From: Pseudomonadota bacterium | Lineage (GTDB): Bacteria > Chloroflexota > UBA6077 > JAJPHF01 | Assembly: GCA_021325365.1 (NCBI GenBank) | Contig: JAJPHF010000120.1 | Location: 1-46,914 of the forward strand | DNA: 46,914 bases | Direction of reading: 5' to 3' | Shown here: in pieces, positions 1-8,191 of the stretch | Position numbering within the stretch: position 1 is the first letter of the stretch | Layout of the letters: the number at the start of each line of letters is the position of its first letter | The notes under the pieces: generated by a model | What the model was told of the DNA's origin: nothing | The model's input: the letters and a program-made list of their open reading frames with translations, nothing else | The model's database searches: none | Made by a program: the position numbers and the translations under genes

Positions 1-210
1 AAGCCGCGGCGGCTGAAGCTGCTGGGCGAGGAGCTGGTGCTCTACCGGGGCGAGGACGGCCAGCCGGCGCTGATGGAGCTGCGCTGCGCCCACCGCAACG
101 TGGCGCTCGACTACGGGCGCGTGGAGGGCGACTGCATCCGCTGCCCGTAGCACGGCTGGCTGTACGATCTGTTCGGGGAGCCCGAGCCCGCGTCCGCCGC
201 CGCCCGCTAG
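1..210 (+). pseudogene. Rieske oxygenase N-terminal fragment, broken
   Basis: Frame 1 reads from the window edge and encodes the Rieske [2Fe-2S] domain of an aromatic-ring-hydroxylating oxygenase of the phthalate dioxygenase type. The first ligand pair is seen as RCAHRN. The second should read CPYHGW but reads CP-stop-HGW, because the Tyr codon is TAG at 148-150. Translation resumes in frame as HGWLYDLFG and ends at a second TAG at 208-210, long before the catalytic mononuclear-iron domain would begin. An intact member has over 300 residues. One base change (TAC to TAG) explains the internal stop, and the missing C-terminal domain points to a deletion as well. The start lies outside the window. 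The family call is firm and decay is much the likeliest reading. Confidence 0.8.
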
Positions 211-234
211 TCGCGCGGCCCGCAGGCTTCAGTC

Positions 235-1197
235 TCAAGACGGGCTTGACCGCTTGCCCGTGCTTGACGGGTCTTCGGCCAGCGCGGCGCACGAGGTACG
301 GGAGGGTGTCCGCAGCGCGGCTAGCATGTTGAGATAGGCGCAGCGCACGGGAAGGAGCGGAGCGTACCGTAAGATGGTCAGCATCGCGGTCCACGTCTCG
401 CGCCACTGCCGGCGGCGGCGAATATTGGCGACCGTCTCCGCGAGTAACGGCCGCCCGTAGCGATCTTCATAAAAGCGCACGCCGGAGCGCAGCGCCCGCA
501 TATATTGCGGGTCTCGGTGCACCCAGCGCTTCTGTGAGCGCAGCACCGTAATCTCCGAACGGAGCATAAGGGCGTGGTCCCGACTCGTGTTCGTGTCGTG
601 GAGTCGGTATTCGAGAACTAGCTTCTTGCTGTAGCAAGCCGGATAGAGCCGGGTAATACGTAGATTGAGGTCGTAATGAGAGACACAATCTACTCGGCTA
701 TCGAAGCCCGAGAGCTGCTCAAGCACCGCGCGCCGGTACATGGCCGCGCCTGGTGTCCAGATATAGCTGCCATGTAGCAAGCGGAGGTAATAGTCGCCGC
801 CGCCATACGCTGATCGAGAGGGTAGCAGCACCCCGTCCGTATTGATATGTTGAATATCGCCGAAGGCAAAGGCGCATTCGGGGTGATCGAGCAGACAGAG
901 CAGGTTAGTTTCCAGAGCATGAGGCAGCAACCGATCGTCGTGATCGAGGAAGACTAGGTAGTCGCCCGTAGCATGTCGCAATCCTGTATTACGGGCGGCG
1001 GCAACACCGGCGCTCCGTTGCACAATAGGTCGGACCTGGGGGTAGCCGGCCACAATGGCCATGCTTCCATCCGTCGAGCCGTCATCCACCACGATGATTT
1101 CGATATCCGGGAGGTTCTGGGCGAGCACGCTTTCCAGCGTCTCGCCAATATAGCGAGCCCCGTTATAGCAAGGAATAACTACCGAAATCGTGGGCAT
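235..1197 (-). CDS. Family 2 glycosyltransferase
   Basis: A 320-residue GT-A fold glycosyltransferase that would transfer a sugar from a nucleotide-sugar donor to a glycan or lipid acceptor at the cytoplasmic face of the membrane. The N-terminus has the GT2 pattern ISVVIPCYNGARYI, the nucleotide-binding DDGSTD at residues 38-43, and the metal-binding DxD region FLDHDD near 83-88. The ATG at 1197 is chosen because GGAG lies about 8 bases upstream and the conserved domain starts right after it; an in-frame ATG at 1263 would add an unconserved tail. No other glycan gene is adjacent, so acceptor and product are unknown. GC is clearly lower than in the neighbours (about 50% in the 661-720 stretch, by eye), which suggests recent acquisition. 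It lies beside a decayed Rieske gene. Confidence 0.85.
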   Translation of the reverse strand: MPTISVVIPCYNGARYIGETLESVLAQNLPDIEIIVVDDGSTDGSMAIVAGYPQVRPIVQRSAGVAAARNTGLRHATGDYLVFLDHDDRLLPHALETNLLCLLDHPECAFAFGDIQHINTDGVLLPSRSAYGGGDYYLRLLHGSYIWTPGAAMYRRAVLEQLSGFDSRVDCVSHYDLNLRITRLYPACYSKKLVLEYRLHDTNTSRDHALMLRSEITVLRSQKRWVHRDPQYMRALRSGVRFYEDRYGRPLLAETVANIRRRRQWRETWTAMLTILRYAPLLPVRCAYLNMLAALRTPSRTSCAALAEDPSSTGKRSSPS

Positions 1198-1481
1198 GCT
1201 GGTAACTCCGGCGTAAGCACGTAACCGTCCTGCAGTGCCCGAAGGAATCATGGGGCTACGCATCGTGCAGAGCGACGTTCTCCCGCCGGAGCGTCGCCGA
1301 CTGCGCCAACGGCCATGCTGGGTCAGGAGTCAACACTGGCGCTGGCCCCGACATATCGGGCGCCAGCGGCAAAAGCGTCTTGCTCATGCCGCGGTTGTAA
1401 CATATTGCGCGCGGCTTGGCAAGCGCAGGTCCGCGCCCTCGGGCGGGCGGGGCTGCACGCTCGCGCGGCCCGGCGCTCTAG

Positions 1482-1571
1482 CACTACTTTGGCACCTACA
1501 CCATGACGCTGCGGGAATCCACCATTATGGGTCATCGGGAGTATTTCTCGATGCTGTCTAGCGGGGGTTGA
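1482..1571 (+). pseudogene. Possible lipocalin-like gene remnant
   Basis: In an otherwise empty stretch (1198-1875) one frame reads HYFGTYTMTLRESTI and on to a stop at 1569-1571. The AYFGTYTVDE..STVTHH pattern is characteristic of small lipocalin-like proteins, so this may be a 30-codon relic. A TAG directly precedes it and no start or upstream domain remains. The rest of 1198-1875 shows no gene I can support. The similarity is short and judged by eye, so this is tentative. Confidence 0.25.
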
Positions 1572-1875
1572 AGTTTGCGGATCGCGTCGGTTGAATTTTT
1601 CGAGAGCGGATAGCGGCGGCGTGGGACGAGCCGCTGGTAGCGGCAGCGGATGGCCTGGGAGTGCGTCTCAATCGCCATGATCCGGTCGGGCGCGACGGCC
1701 CTAGCACTCGCCAGCGGCGCCCGGGCTGCGGGCGACCGCGGCGCCCCAGGGAGTCAAGGGACGCAGCACTAGCCACCGCGACGACCAGCCCGGAGCGCAT
1801 GAGCCGAACGTCTCGCCACCAGGGGGCGTCCTCGCGTATCCTGAACAGCGTCAGGTGTTGACGAGGGGAGGCGTG

Positions 1876-2550
1876 ATGCGGTACAGACTCGTTCTGCTCG
1901 CCATTGCCGGCACTGCCGCGCTCCTCAGCGCGCTGACCCGGCCAGCGCTTGCCCAAGGCGCGGCCCCGGGCCAGGACGCCTTGGCGGTCCTGCGGGGGGT
2001 GGCCGTCGTGCTGGACGTGCCTACGGACTACCTGTTGGCACGCTTGCGCGGAGGGGACACGCTGGCGTCGATAGCCAGCGAGCGGGGAGTCAGTCGGGAT
2101 GCCCTGGTCGCCGGCACCGCCGGCTGGGTAGCGGGCATCGGCGAGGCCCAACAGCTTCTCGGACGCGCCACGGCGGCCGAGGTGAGGGACCGCGTCGAGC
2201 GCACCCGCGCTGGCCTGGGGGAGAACCTGGATCGCCCCCTGCGCGAGGTGCCGCCGGTCCTGCCGCAGGAGCTGCTGCAAGACGCGGCGGACCTGCTCTA
2301 CTTGCAGACACCTGAGCTGGCCGGGCAGCTAAGCGACGGCGGGAAGACCATCGCCGAGGTGGCCACGAGCGAGGGGCTCACGCGAGACGACGTCGTCAGC
2401 TACCTGGAGGAACGTTTGGAGGCCCGGCTGCAGGACGGGGTTCAGCGCGGCGCGGGCACCGCGGACGAGGTCCCTGCCCTGGTGGCCGCGGCTACGCCGG
2501 CCATCGAACGCTTCGTGGACCAGCGCCCAACCGCGGCGAGAGCCCCCTGA
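1876..2550 (+). CDS. Secreted protein with two short helical repeats
   Basis: A 224-residue exported protein of unknown function. The N-terminus is a classical signal peptide: basic MRYR, a hydrophobic core, and an ALA-Q cleavage site near residue 27. Two repeat units follow. The first is GGDTLASIASERGVSRDALV and the second has the same spacing, GGKTIAEVATSEGLTRDDVV. They match the short G-K-S-L-A-E-I-A-x-x-x-G-V-S-x-D-x-L pattern found in many secreted proteins of Chloroflexota and Firmicutes. The rest is helical and charged, with no catalytic motif. GAGGGGAGG lies just upstream; ATG 1876 is chosen, and GTG 1873 is equally possible. The gene converges on the carboxymuconolactone-decarboxylase-like gene across a short hairpin. 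The role is unknown; cell-envelope or adhesive function is only a guess. Confidence 0.7.
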   Translation: MRYRLVLLAIAGTAALLSALTRPALAQGAAPGQDALAVLRGVAVVLDVPTDYLLARLRGGDTLASIASERGVSRDALVAGTAGWVAGIGEAQQLLGRATAAEVRDRVERTRAGLGENLDRPLREVPPVLPQELLQDAADLLYLQTPELAGQLSDGGKTIAEVATSEGLTRDDVVSYLEERLEARLQDGVQRGAGTADEVPALVAAATPAIERFVDQRPTAARAP

Positions 2551-2574
2551 CCGCTCCCGCCGCGGTGAATTGAC

Positions 2575-2598
2575 GTGTGTGGTGGGTTCACCACACAT
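2575..2598. terminator. Hairpin between convergent genes
   Basis: A 9-bp perfect stem, TGTGTGGTG paired with CACCACACA, closes a 4-base GGTT loop in the 72-bp gap between two convergent genes. It could end transcription from both sides. There is no T-run, so it is not a textbook intrinsic terminator. Confidence 0.45.
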
Positions 2599-2622
2599 CG
2601 GAGGATTACCTGTGACGAGGAG

Positions 2623-2946
2623 CTAGTCGGTCTGCTCGAACAGCTTCTTGGCGGTAGTCATCGCGGTCATCGCGTTCGGCCAGCCGGTGTAGAAGGCCAG
2701 ATGGGTGATCGCCTCAACCAGCTCGGCCGTGGTTACGCCGTTCTCCATCGCTCGCTTCAGGTGGAATGGCAGCTGGTCGGTGCGGTAGAGGGCCATCAGC
2801 GCCGCGACGGTGATCAGGCTGCGGTCCCGCTTGGACAGACCGGGCCGCTCCCAGACGTCGCCGAACAGCACGTCGTCGGTGAGCGACACCAGCTTCGGCG
2901 CGAAGTCGCCGAGCATCTGCCGCGCGCCAGTAGGTTCGGTGGGCAT
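2623..2946 (-). CDS. Carboxymuconolactone decarboxylase-like protein
   Basis: A 107-residue all-helical protein of the CMD/AhpD superfamily. The family pattern is seen in the central [14 protein letters not shown] helix and in the [32 protein letters not shown] segment region (about residues 62-92). It contains no cysteine, so the CxxC peroxidase site of AhpD is absent and a decarboxylase/isomerase-like or purely binding role is more likely. It is the last gene of a four-gene minus-strand group (alcohol dehydrogenase, deazaflavin/FMN oxidoreductase, cupin, CMD). A cupin next to a CMD protein is a recurrent pairing in bacterial oxidative catabolism. A GGAGAAGAGCC stretch precedes the ATG. The substrate is unknown. 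Confidence 0.82.
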   Translation of the reverse strand: MPTEPTGARQMLGDFAPKLVSLTDDVLFGDVWERPGLSKRDRSLITVAALMALYRTDQLPFHLKRAMENGVTTAELVEAITHLAFYTGWPNAMTAMTTAKKLFEQTD

Positions 2947-3031
2947 GGCTCTTCTCCTCCCAAGACAGTGGCTTACTGCAATTTCCGGCGGGCTGCCGGT
3001 CGCTGCGAGCTAGAGACGTCGCAGGAACGTC

Positions 3032-3460
3032 TCAGCTCCCAGTGGGCGCCGCCCCGTACTCCGCGTCGCTGACCGGCTCCAGCCAGTCGACGTTCCTGCC
3101 GTTGACCACGTTCGTGATGGCGATGTGGCTCATGCGGTTGGTGGCGGTGGCACCGTGCCAGTGCTTCACGTCCGGCGGTATCCAGACGACGTCTCCTGGC
3201 TTGATCTCGCGCCGTTCGCCGTGCCATTGCTGCACCCAGCCGATGCCAGAAGTCACGATCAGCGTCTGGCCGGCTGGATGGGTGTGCCAGGCGGTGCGCG
3301 CGCAGGGCTCAAACGAGACCAGGCCGCCGGTCGCGTGGGTGTGCTCGGTCGCGTCGAACAGCGGGTCGATCACGACGGAGCCCGTGAAGTTCTGCGGCGC
3401 TCCCCTGGCGGAGGGGCGGGAGCCGTTCGGCGTGACGACGATGCCTGGTCCGTTGCTCAT
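3032..3460 (-). CDS. Small cupin, hydroxynitrile-lyase-like
   Basis: A 142-residue single-domain cupin. Metal ligands are visible as H59, H61 and Q65 in WHTHPAGQ and a final His in KHWHG (H100 or H102). This H-H-Q-H set, the SGIGWVQ strand, [15 protein letters not shown] and the C-terminal [11 protein letters not shown] closely resemble the manganese-dependent cupin (R)-selective hydroxynitrile lyases such as that of Granulicella tundricola, as I recall that sequence. Many relatives are called only 'cupin domain protein', so the lyase activity is inference. Its ATG overlaps the stop of the upstream oxidoreductase by 4 bases (ATGA), implying translational coupling. The CMD-like gene follows after 85 bases. 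Confidence 0.85.
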   Translation of the reverse strand: MSNGPGIVVTPNGSRPSARGAPQNFTGSVVIDPLFDATEHTHATGGLVSFEPCARTAWHTHPAGQTLIVTSGIGWVQQWHGERREIKPGDVVWIPPDVKHWHGATATNRMSHIAITNVVNGRNVDWLEPVSDAEYGAAPTGS

Positions 3461-3882
3461 GAAATCCTCCGTGTAGCCGCTCTGAGGGTCTGCGCCGCTG
3501 GGGCGCCCTCAGCCGAAAACTCGATCACGACCGGGAGGGCCGTGCGGCCCCAGTCGTCGAGGTCCTCGTCCGCCCCGTACTTGCCGACCAGCAGCTCGCG
3601 GGCGCGCTGGTCGTCGGCGGTACCGGCCGGGACGACGCGCGCCGCGCCAGCATGCGTCTCGTCGCCGAGCTCGACCGTGACCCGCGGATTCGCCTGGAGA
3701 TTGCGCACCCAGTCGGCGCGCTCGCGGCCGCCGGACATTAGGTACAGGCGCCCATCCTCAGTGGCGAACCAGATCTCGATGCGATGGGGCCGGCCCGTCC
3801 GCCGCCCGATCGTGGTCAGGTACGCGTATGGCTCGCTGGCCCAACGTGCCAGCCACTGCTGCGCTCCCTGTTTGCCCGACAT
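3457..3882 (-). CDS. F420/FMN split-barrel oxidoreductase (DDN-like)
   Basis: A 141-residue split beta-barrel protein of the deazaflavin-dependent nitroreductase / pyridoxamine-phosphate-oxidase-like superfamily. The pattern is [16 protein letters not shown], then LYLMSGG, then [16 protein letters not shown], which is the cofactor- and dimer-forming core of the F420H2-dependent (FDOR-A) branch. It would reduce a small organic substrate with F420H2 or FMN. ATG 3882 is used; the upstream extension to 4023 reads back into the alcohol dehydrogenase gene and has no conserved residues. It starts 20 bases after that gene and overlaps the cupin by ATGA. Cofactor choice cannot be settled by eye. Confidence 0.78.
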   Translation of the reverse strand: MSGKQGAQQWLARWASEPYAYLTTIGRRTGRPHRIEIWFATEDGRLYLMSGGRERADWVRNLQANPRVTVELGDETHAGAARVVPAGTADDQRARELLVGKYGADEDLDDWGRTALPVVIEFSAEGAPAAQTLRAATRRIS

Positions 3883-3902
3883 GGCTGTCGAACTCTCGTG
3901 CC

Positions 3903-4925
3903 TCACGGGCGCAGCAGCGTCTTGATTGCGCGGCGCTCGTCCATGGCTCGGTAGCCCTCCGCGACCTGATCGAGCGGCAGCGTCAGGTCGAACACCTTGC
4001 CGGGATTGATCGTCCGGTTGCACACCAGGTCGATCAGGTGGGGCAGGAAGCGGCGCACCGGGGCGGGGCCGCCGAGCAGGTGCACCTCGGCGAAGAACAG
4101 CTCCTCGCCCGGCAACTGCACGCCGTGGGCGACCCCGACGTAGCCGACGTAGCCACCTGGGCGGGTGGCGCGGATGGCCTGCAGCACCGACTCCTGCGTG
4201 CCCACGGCCTCAATGACCGAGTGCGCGCCGAGCCCGTCGGTGAGGTCTTTGATCCGCGCCACGCCCTCGTCGCCGCGCTCGCTGACGATGTCGGTCGCGC
4301 CGAACTCGCGGGCGAGCTGCTGCCGGGGCGCGTGCCGGCTCATCGCGATGATCCGCTCGGCGCCCATCTGCTTGGCCGCGAGCACCCCGAGCAGGCCGAC
4401 CGCGCCGTCGCCGACCACCGCGACCGTTGCGCCCGGCTGCACGTTGGCCGCGTCGGCGGCGAACCAGCCGGTGCCGAGCACGTCGGAGGTCGCGAGCAGG
4501 CTTGGGATCAGGTCGTCGGACGGAAGGTCCGGGGTGGCGACGAGGGTGCCGTCGGCGAGCGGGATGCGCGCGAACGGCGCCTGGGTGCCGATCAAGCCCA
4601 TCAGCTCCGCATGCACGCACCGGGACTGGTAGCCCGCCTGGCAGATCGGGCAGGTGTTGTCGGAGGCGAAGAACGAGCCGACGACGAACTGCCCGGGCTT
4701 GATGTGCTTGACCGCGCTGCCGACCTCCTCGACGATGCCGACGTACTCGTGGCCCATCGGGGTCGGCTCGGTGACCGGATCGACGCCGCGGTAGGGCCAC
4801 AGGTCGGACCCGCAGATGCAGGTCGCCGGGAGCCGGATGATGGCATCCGTCGGCTCGACAATCGTCGGGTCCTCGCGCTCGACGTAGCGGACGTCACGCG
4901 GGCCGTAGAGCACAGCGCCTTTCAT
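3903..4925 (-). CDS. Zinc-dependent alcohol dehydrogenase (MDR family)
   Basis: A 340-residue medium-chain dehydrogenase. Catalytic zinc ligands are C38 (ICGSD) and the H59-E60 pair (GHE). The structural-zinc loop reads SDNTCPICQAGYQSRC: only three cysteines (92, 95, 103) are present and Asp/Asn fills the usual first position, as in several actinobacterial relatives. The nucleotide-binding turn is VVGDGAVGLLG, and the SRH at the end of the second Rossmann strand could favour NADP. AGGGAGGAAC lies directly before the ATG. It heads the four-gene group with the oxidoreductase, cupin and CMD protein, suggesting joint oxidation or reduction of one small carbonyl or alcohol substrate, which cannot be named from sequence. 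Confidence 0.92.
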   Translation of the reverse strand: MKGAVLYGPRDVRYVEREDPTIVEPTDAIIRLPATCICGSDLWPYRGVDPVTEPTPMGHEYVGIVEEVGSAVKHIKPGQFVVGSFFASDNTCPICQAGYQSRCVHAELMGLIGTQAPFARIPLADGTLVATPDLPSDDLIPSLLATSDVLGTGWFAADAANVQPGATVAVVGDGAVGLLGVLAAKQMGAERIIAMSRHAPRQQLAREFGATDIVSERGDEGVARIKDLTDGLGAHSVIEAVGTQESVLQAIRATRPGGYVGYVGVAHGVQLPGEELFFAEVHLLGGPAPVRRFLPHLIDLVCNRTINPGKVFDLTLPLDQVAEGYRAMDERRAIKTLLRP

Positions 4926-5057
4926 GTGTTCCTCCCTTGGTCGTTCCTCGTACTCGCCTCCGATTCGCGGCGAGCAGTGCTTCTGCTACTGTAGCGCCCG
5001 TCTCTACGGCTGCAGCGCGCACCACCGTGGGATGGTCGCGATCAGCCGTGCGCGCCC

Positions 5058-7193
5058 TCACAGGAGCTTGTCCGGCGTGATCGGCAGGTCGCGGATCCGC
5101 TTGCCGGTGGCGTGGTAGACGGCGTTGGCGATGGCCGACGCGACGCCCACGATGACGAGCTCGGCAATACCCTTCACGCCAAGCGGGTTGACGTGCGGAT
5201 CGTGCTCCTCCACGAAGACCACGTCCAGCACCGGCGGGCAGTCGGCGTGGACCGGCACCGCGTATTCGGCGAGATTGGCGTTCGGCACGCGCCCGTTGCG
5301 GGCGTCCACCACCGCATGCTCCAGGAGCGCCATGCCGATGCCGCCGATCATGCCGCCGATAAATTGGCTGCGGCTCGTCTTCGGGTTGACGATGCGGCCG
5401 GCCCCGTAGGCGCCGACGAGGCGCCGCACGCGCGTCTCCCCGAGATCCGGGTCGACCGCGACTTCCGTGAACACCGCCCCGAAGGCATGCATGGAGAAGC
5501 GCTGGGGCTCGTCACCCGGCTTGGCGTCCACCGTGGCCTCGACGGGCTGGCCGAGGCGGCGCAGGGCTTCTGCGAGATCGTCGGTGCCCGCGCGGGTGAG
5601 AGCGTCCTCACGCGCCTTGCGGCAGGCGGCCTGGACGGCGCTGCCGACGCTCGCCATGGTCATCGAGCCGCCTTGCGGGGGCGTCCTCGGCAGCCGGCTG
5701 TCGCCGAGCGTGAACTGCACGCGCTCGATCGGGAGGCCGAGCGCCTCGGCCGCCACCTGTGTCATCGAGGTCCAGGTGCCCGGCCCGATGTCGCTCGCCG
5801 CGCTCGCCACCTCGGCCGTGCCGTCCGGCAGGAGACGCGCCCGGGCGGCGGCGGGTGCCCGGTTCGCTGGATACGTGGCGCTCGCCATCCCCCAGCCGAG
5901 GAGCCAGCGACCATCGCGCATCGAGCGCGGCTCGGGGTTGCGCTGGCTCCAGCCGAAGCGCTCGCCGGCCACCCGGTAGCACTCCCTGGTGGAGCGGCTC
6001 GAGAACGGCCGCTGCTTGAACTCGTCCTGCTCCGGCTCGTTGCGCAGGCGCAGCTCGACGGGATCGAGGTTCAGCGCCACCGCCAGCTCGTCCATAGCGC
6101 ATTCGAGCGCGAACTCGCCGCTCGTTTCCCCGGGAGCGCGCATCCACGTCGGCGTGTGCACGTTCAGACGCGCGAGGCGAGCGCGCGTGCCGACGTTCGG
6201 GCACGAGTGCAGGAAGCGGGTCGCGTTGAGGAGCGCCTCCGTGTATTCCTCGTACATAGAGGTCTCCTGATACGCCTCATGCACCGTCGCGGTGAGGCGC
6301 CCCGCGCGCGATGCGCCCAGCGCGACGCGCTGGACCGTGTACGGGCGGTAGCCCGTGCCGTAAAACATCTCGCGCCGCGACAGCATGTTCTTCACGGGCC
6401 GCCCCGCCACACGCGCGCCGAGCGCGGCCAGCGTCACGTGCGGCCAGGTGCGCAGCCCCGAACCGAAGGCGCCGCCGACGAAGGGCGAGATGACCCGGAT
6501 GTTCTCCGCCGGCATGCCGAACACGGCGGCGATCTCGTCGGCCACGTTGTCCACCCACTGCGTCTTGTCCCACAGGGTCAGGCGGTCGCCGTCCCAGGCG
6601 GCGATCGTGGCGTGCATCTCGATCGGGTTGTGGTTCTCGCGCGGGATCACGTAGGTCTGGTCCACCTGGACCTCGGCGCGCGCGAGCGCCCCTGCGGGAT
6701 CGCCGCGCCGCGTCTCCCCGGGCCGGCGCTCGCCCTGATCGGTCTGCTGTTCCGTCGGCGGCGTCGGCTCGGCGCGGGTGACGTCGGTGACCGCGGCCTC
6801 GGGCGCGTAGGTAACGCGCACCAGCGTCGCCGCGTGGACGGCCTCTTCGAGCGTGTCGGCGATCACGAGGGCGATCGGCTGGCCCTGATGGCTCACCCGG
6901 TCGTCCTGGAGCACGTGCAGGCGCTCGCCGACCACCGGGTCTATCATGGCCTTGTGCTCGTGATAGGGGAGTCTCGGCGCGTTGCGGTGCGTCAGGACGG
7001 CCACAACCCCAGGTGCTTGTTCCGCCGACGCGCTGTCGATGGAGGCGATGCGGCCGTTCGCTATCGTGCTCCGCACGATGGCGCCGTGCGCCTGGCCCGG
7101 CACGTCGAATTCGGCGGCATACGTGGCGCCGCCGGTGACCTTCTGGCGACCGTCGACGCGGCTGACGGGTTGGCCGATGAAAGCGGATGTCAT
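5058..7193 (-). CDS. paoC: Molybdenum cofactor subunit of aldehyde oxidoreductase (PaoC-like)
   Basis: A 711-residue large subunit of the xanthine oxidase family. Starting at MTSAFIGQPVSRVDG it follows E. coli PaoC throughout: AIVRSTIANGRI, IRVISPFVGGAFG, the MRAPGE loop, the RPFSSRSTREC segment, AGRIVNPKTSRSQ and the terminal RDLPITPDKLL. The catalytic Glu that activates the Mo ligand is E678 in VKGIAEL; most relatives read KGVGE, so Ala replaces the preceding Gly. The enzyme would oxidise aldehydes, often aromatic, to acids. The ATG at 7193 overlaps the stop of the FAD subunit by 4 bases; the frame stays open upstream but is not homologous there. It is the last of three co-directional subunits. 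No dedicated cofactor-insertion chaperone gene (PaoD/XdhC-like) is seen. Confidence 0.93.
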   Translation of the reverse strand: MTSAFIGQPVSRVDGRQKVTGGATYAAEFDVPGQAHGAIVRSTIANGRIASIDSASAEQAPGVVAVLTHRNAPRLPYHEHKAMIDPVVGERLHVLQDDRVSHQGQPIALVIADTLEEAVHAATLVRVTYAPEAAVTDVTRAEPTPPTEQQTDQGERRPGETRRGDPAGALARAEVQVDQTYVIPRENHNPIEMHATIAAWDGDRLTLWDKTQWVDNVADEIAAVFGMPAENIRVISPFVGGAFGSGLRTWPHVTLAALGARVAGRPVKNMLSRREMFYGTGYRPYTVQRVALGASRAGRLTATVHEAYQETSMYEEYTEALLNATRFLHSCPNVGTRARLARLNVHTPTWMRAPGETSGEFALECAMDELAVALNLDPVELRLRNEPEQDEFKQRPFSSRSTRECYRVAGERFGWSQRNPEPRSMRDGRWLLGWGMASATYPANRAPAAARARLLPDGTAEVASAASDIGPGTWTSMTQVAAEALGLPIERVQFTLGDSRLPRTPPQGGSMTMASVGSAVQAACRKAREDALTRAGTDDLAEALRRLGQPVEATVDAKPGDEPQRFSMHAFGAVFTEVAVDPDLGETRVRRLVGAYGAGRIVNPKTSRSQFIGGMIGGIGMALLEHAVVDARNGRVPNANLAEYAVPVHADCPPVLDVVFVEEHDPHVNPLGVKGIAELVIVGVASAIANAVYHATGKRIRDLPITPDKLL

Positions 7194-8188
7194 GCGCGCC
7201 CTCCCGCGGTTTCGACGGCGCGCACGATGACGCGCTGCATCAGCTCGATCTTGAAGTCGTTGTGCCCGTACCCCTGTGCGCCCTGCGCGGCGAGCGCCGC
7301 CGCCCTGCGCAGCGCTGCCGGCTCCAGGCTCGCTCCGGCGAGCGCGGACTCGACTTGGGGCACGCGCCACGGCTTCGTTCCCACCCCGCCGAGGGCGACC
7401 CGCGCCTGCCGTATTCGGTCGCCGTCCATCTCCAGCGCCACGGCGGCGGAGACGAGCGCGAACTCGAACGAGGCCCGGTCGCGCACCTTGAGGTAATGCG
7501 AGCGCCGCGCCGCCGGGCTGGCCGGCACCGTGATGGCGGCGATCACCTCGCCGGGCTCGAGCACCGTCTCGATGTGCGGCGTCTCGGCAGGCAGGCGGTA
7601 GAGGTCGTCGAGCGACAGGGTGCGCTGGCCACGCGGCCCGCGCACCTCGACCGCCGCGTCGAGCGCGACCAGCGCGACCGCGAGATCCGAGGCGTGGGCG
7701 GCAATACAGTGCTCGCTCGTGCCCAGCACGGCATGCCAGCGGTTCTCGCCCCCGATGGCGGCGCAGCCCGAGCCCGGCGCGCGCTTGTTGCAGGCGTCGT
7801 AGCCGACATCCCGGAAGTACGGACAGCGGGTGCGCTGCAGGAGATTGCCGCCCATCGTGGCCTGGTTGCGCACCTGCGGGCTCGCCGAGTCCAGCAGCGC
7901 CTCCGCGATGACGGGAAACTGCTGGACGACGGCCGGGTGGGCGGCCACGTCCGCCATCGTCGCCCCGGCGCCGAGCCGAAGACCCTCCGGCCCGACGTCG
8001 ATGAGGTCGTCGAGCAGGCCCCCCAGGCTGACGAGCCGCTCGGGCTGGCGCACGTACTCCTCGAGGAGCTGGACCATATCCGTGCCGCCGGCGATGTATT
8101 CGACGGGCGCGTCGGTGCGGCCGGCCTGAGCCCCAAAAGCGAACACGGCGGCTAGGTCGCGCGGACGCTCGAGGGTGAAGGGGTGCAT
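7190..8188 (-). CDS. paoB: FAD-binding subunit of aldehyde oxidoreductase (PaoB-like)
   Basis: A 332-residue medium subunit of the CO dehydrogenase flavoprotein type. The FAD segment is EYIAGGTDMVQLL near the N-terminus, followed by ATMGGNLLQRTRCPYF. Cysteines in RCPYF, DACNKR, GSGCAA and SEHC match the insertion that carries an extra [4Fe-4S] cluster in PaoB and 4-hydroxybenzoyl-CoA reductase. Electrons would therefore pass from Mo through the 2Fe-2S clusters to FAD, with a 4Fe-4S centre beside it. It starts 3 bases after the iron-sulfur subunit and ends in an ATGA overlap with the molybdenum subunit, the PaoA-B-C order. I expect a cytoplasmic or peripheral heterotrimer. Confidence 0.92.
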   Translation of the reverse strand: MHPFTLERPRDLAAVFAFGAQAGRTDAPVEYIAGGTDMVQLLEEYVRQPERLVSLGGLLDDLIDVGPEGLRLGAGATMADVAAHPAVVQQFPVIAEALLDSASPQVRNQATMGGNLLQRTRCPYFRDVGYDACNKRAPGSGCAAIGGENRWHAVLGTSEHCIAAHASDLAVALVALDAAVEVRGPRGQRTLSLDDLYRLPAETPHIETVLEPGEVIAAITVPASPAARRSHYLKVRDRASFEFALVSAAVALEMDGDRIRQARVALGGVGTKPWRVPQVESALAGASLEPAALRRAAALAAQGAQGYGHNDFKIELMQRVIVRAVETAGGRA

Positions 8189-8191
8189 GGC

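Noticed and set aside
1558..2280. Minus-strand frame opposite the secreted protein
   Set aside because: The plus strand has a signal peptide, ribosome site and repeats; the minus frame has none.
5112..7496. Long plus-strand open frame opposite the molybdenum subunit
   Set aside because: The minus strand has a full match to the PaoC family; the plus frame is Arg/His/Gly-rich with no domain, as expected of the antisense of a high-GC gene.
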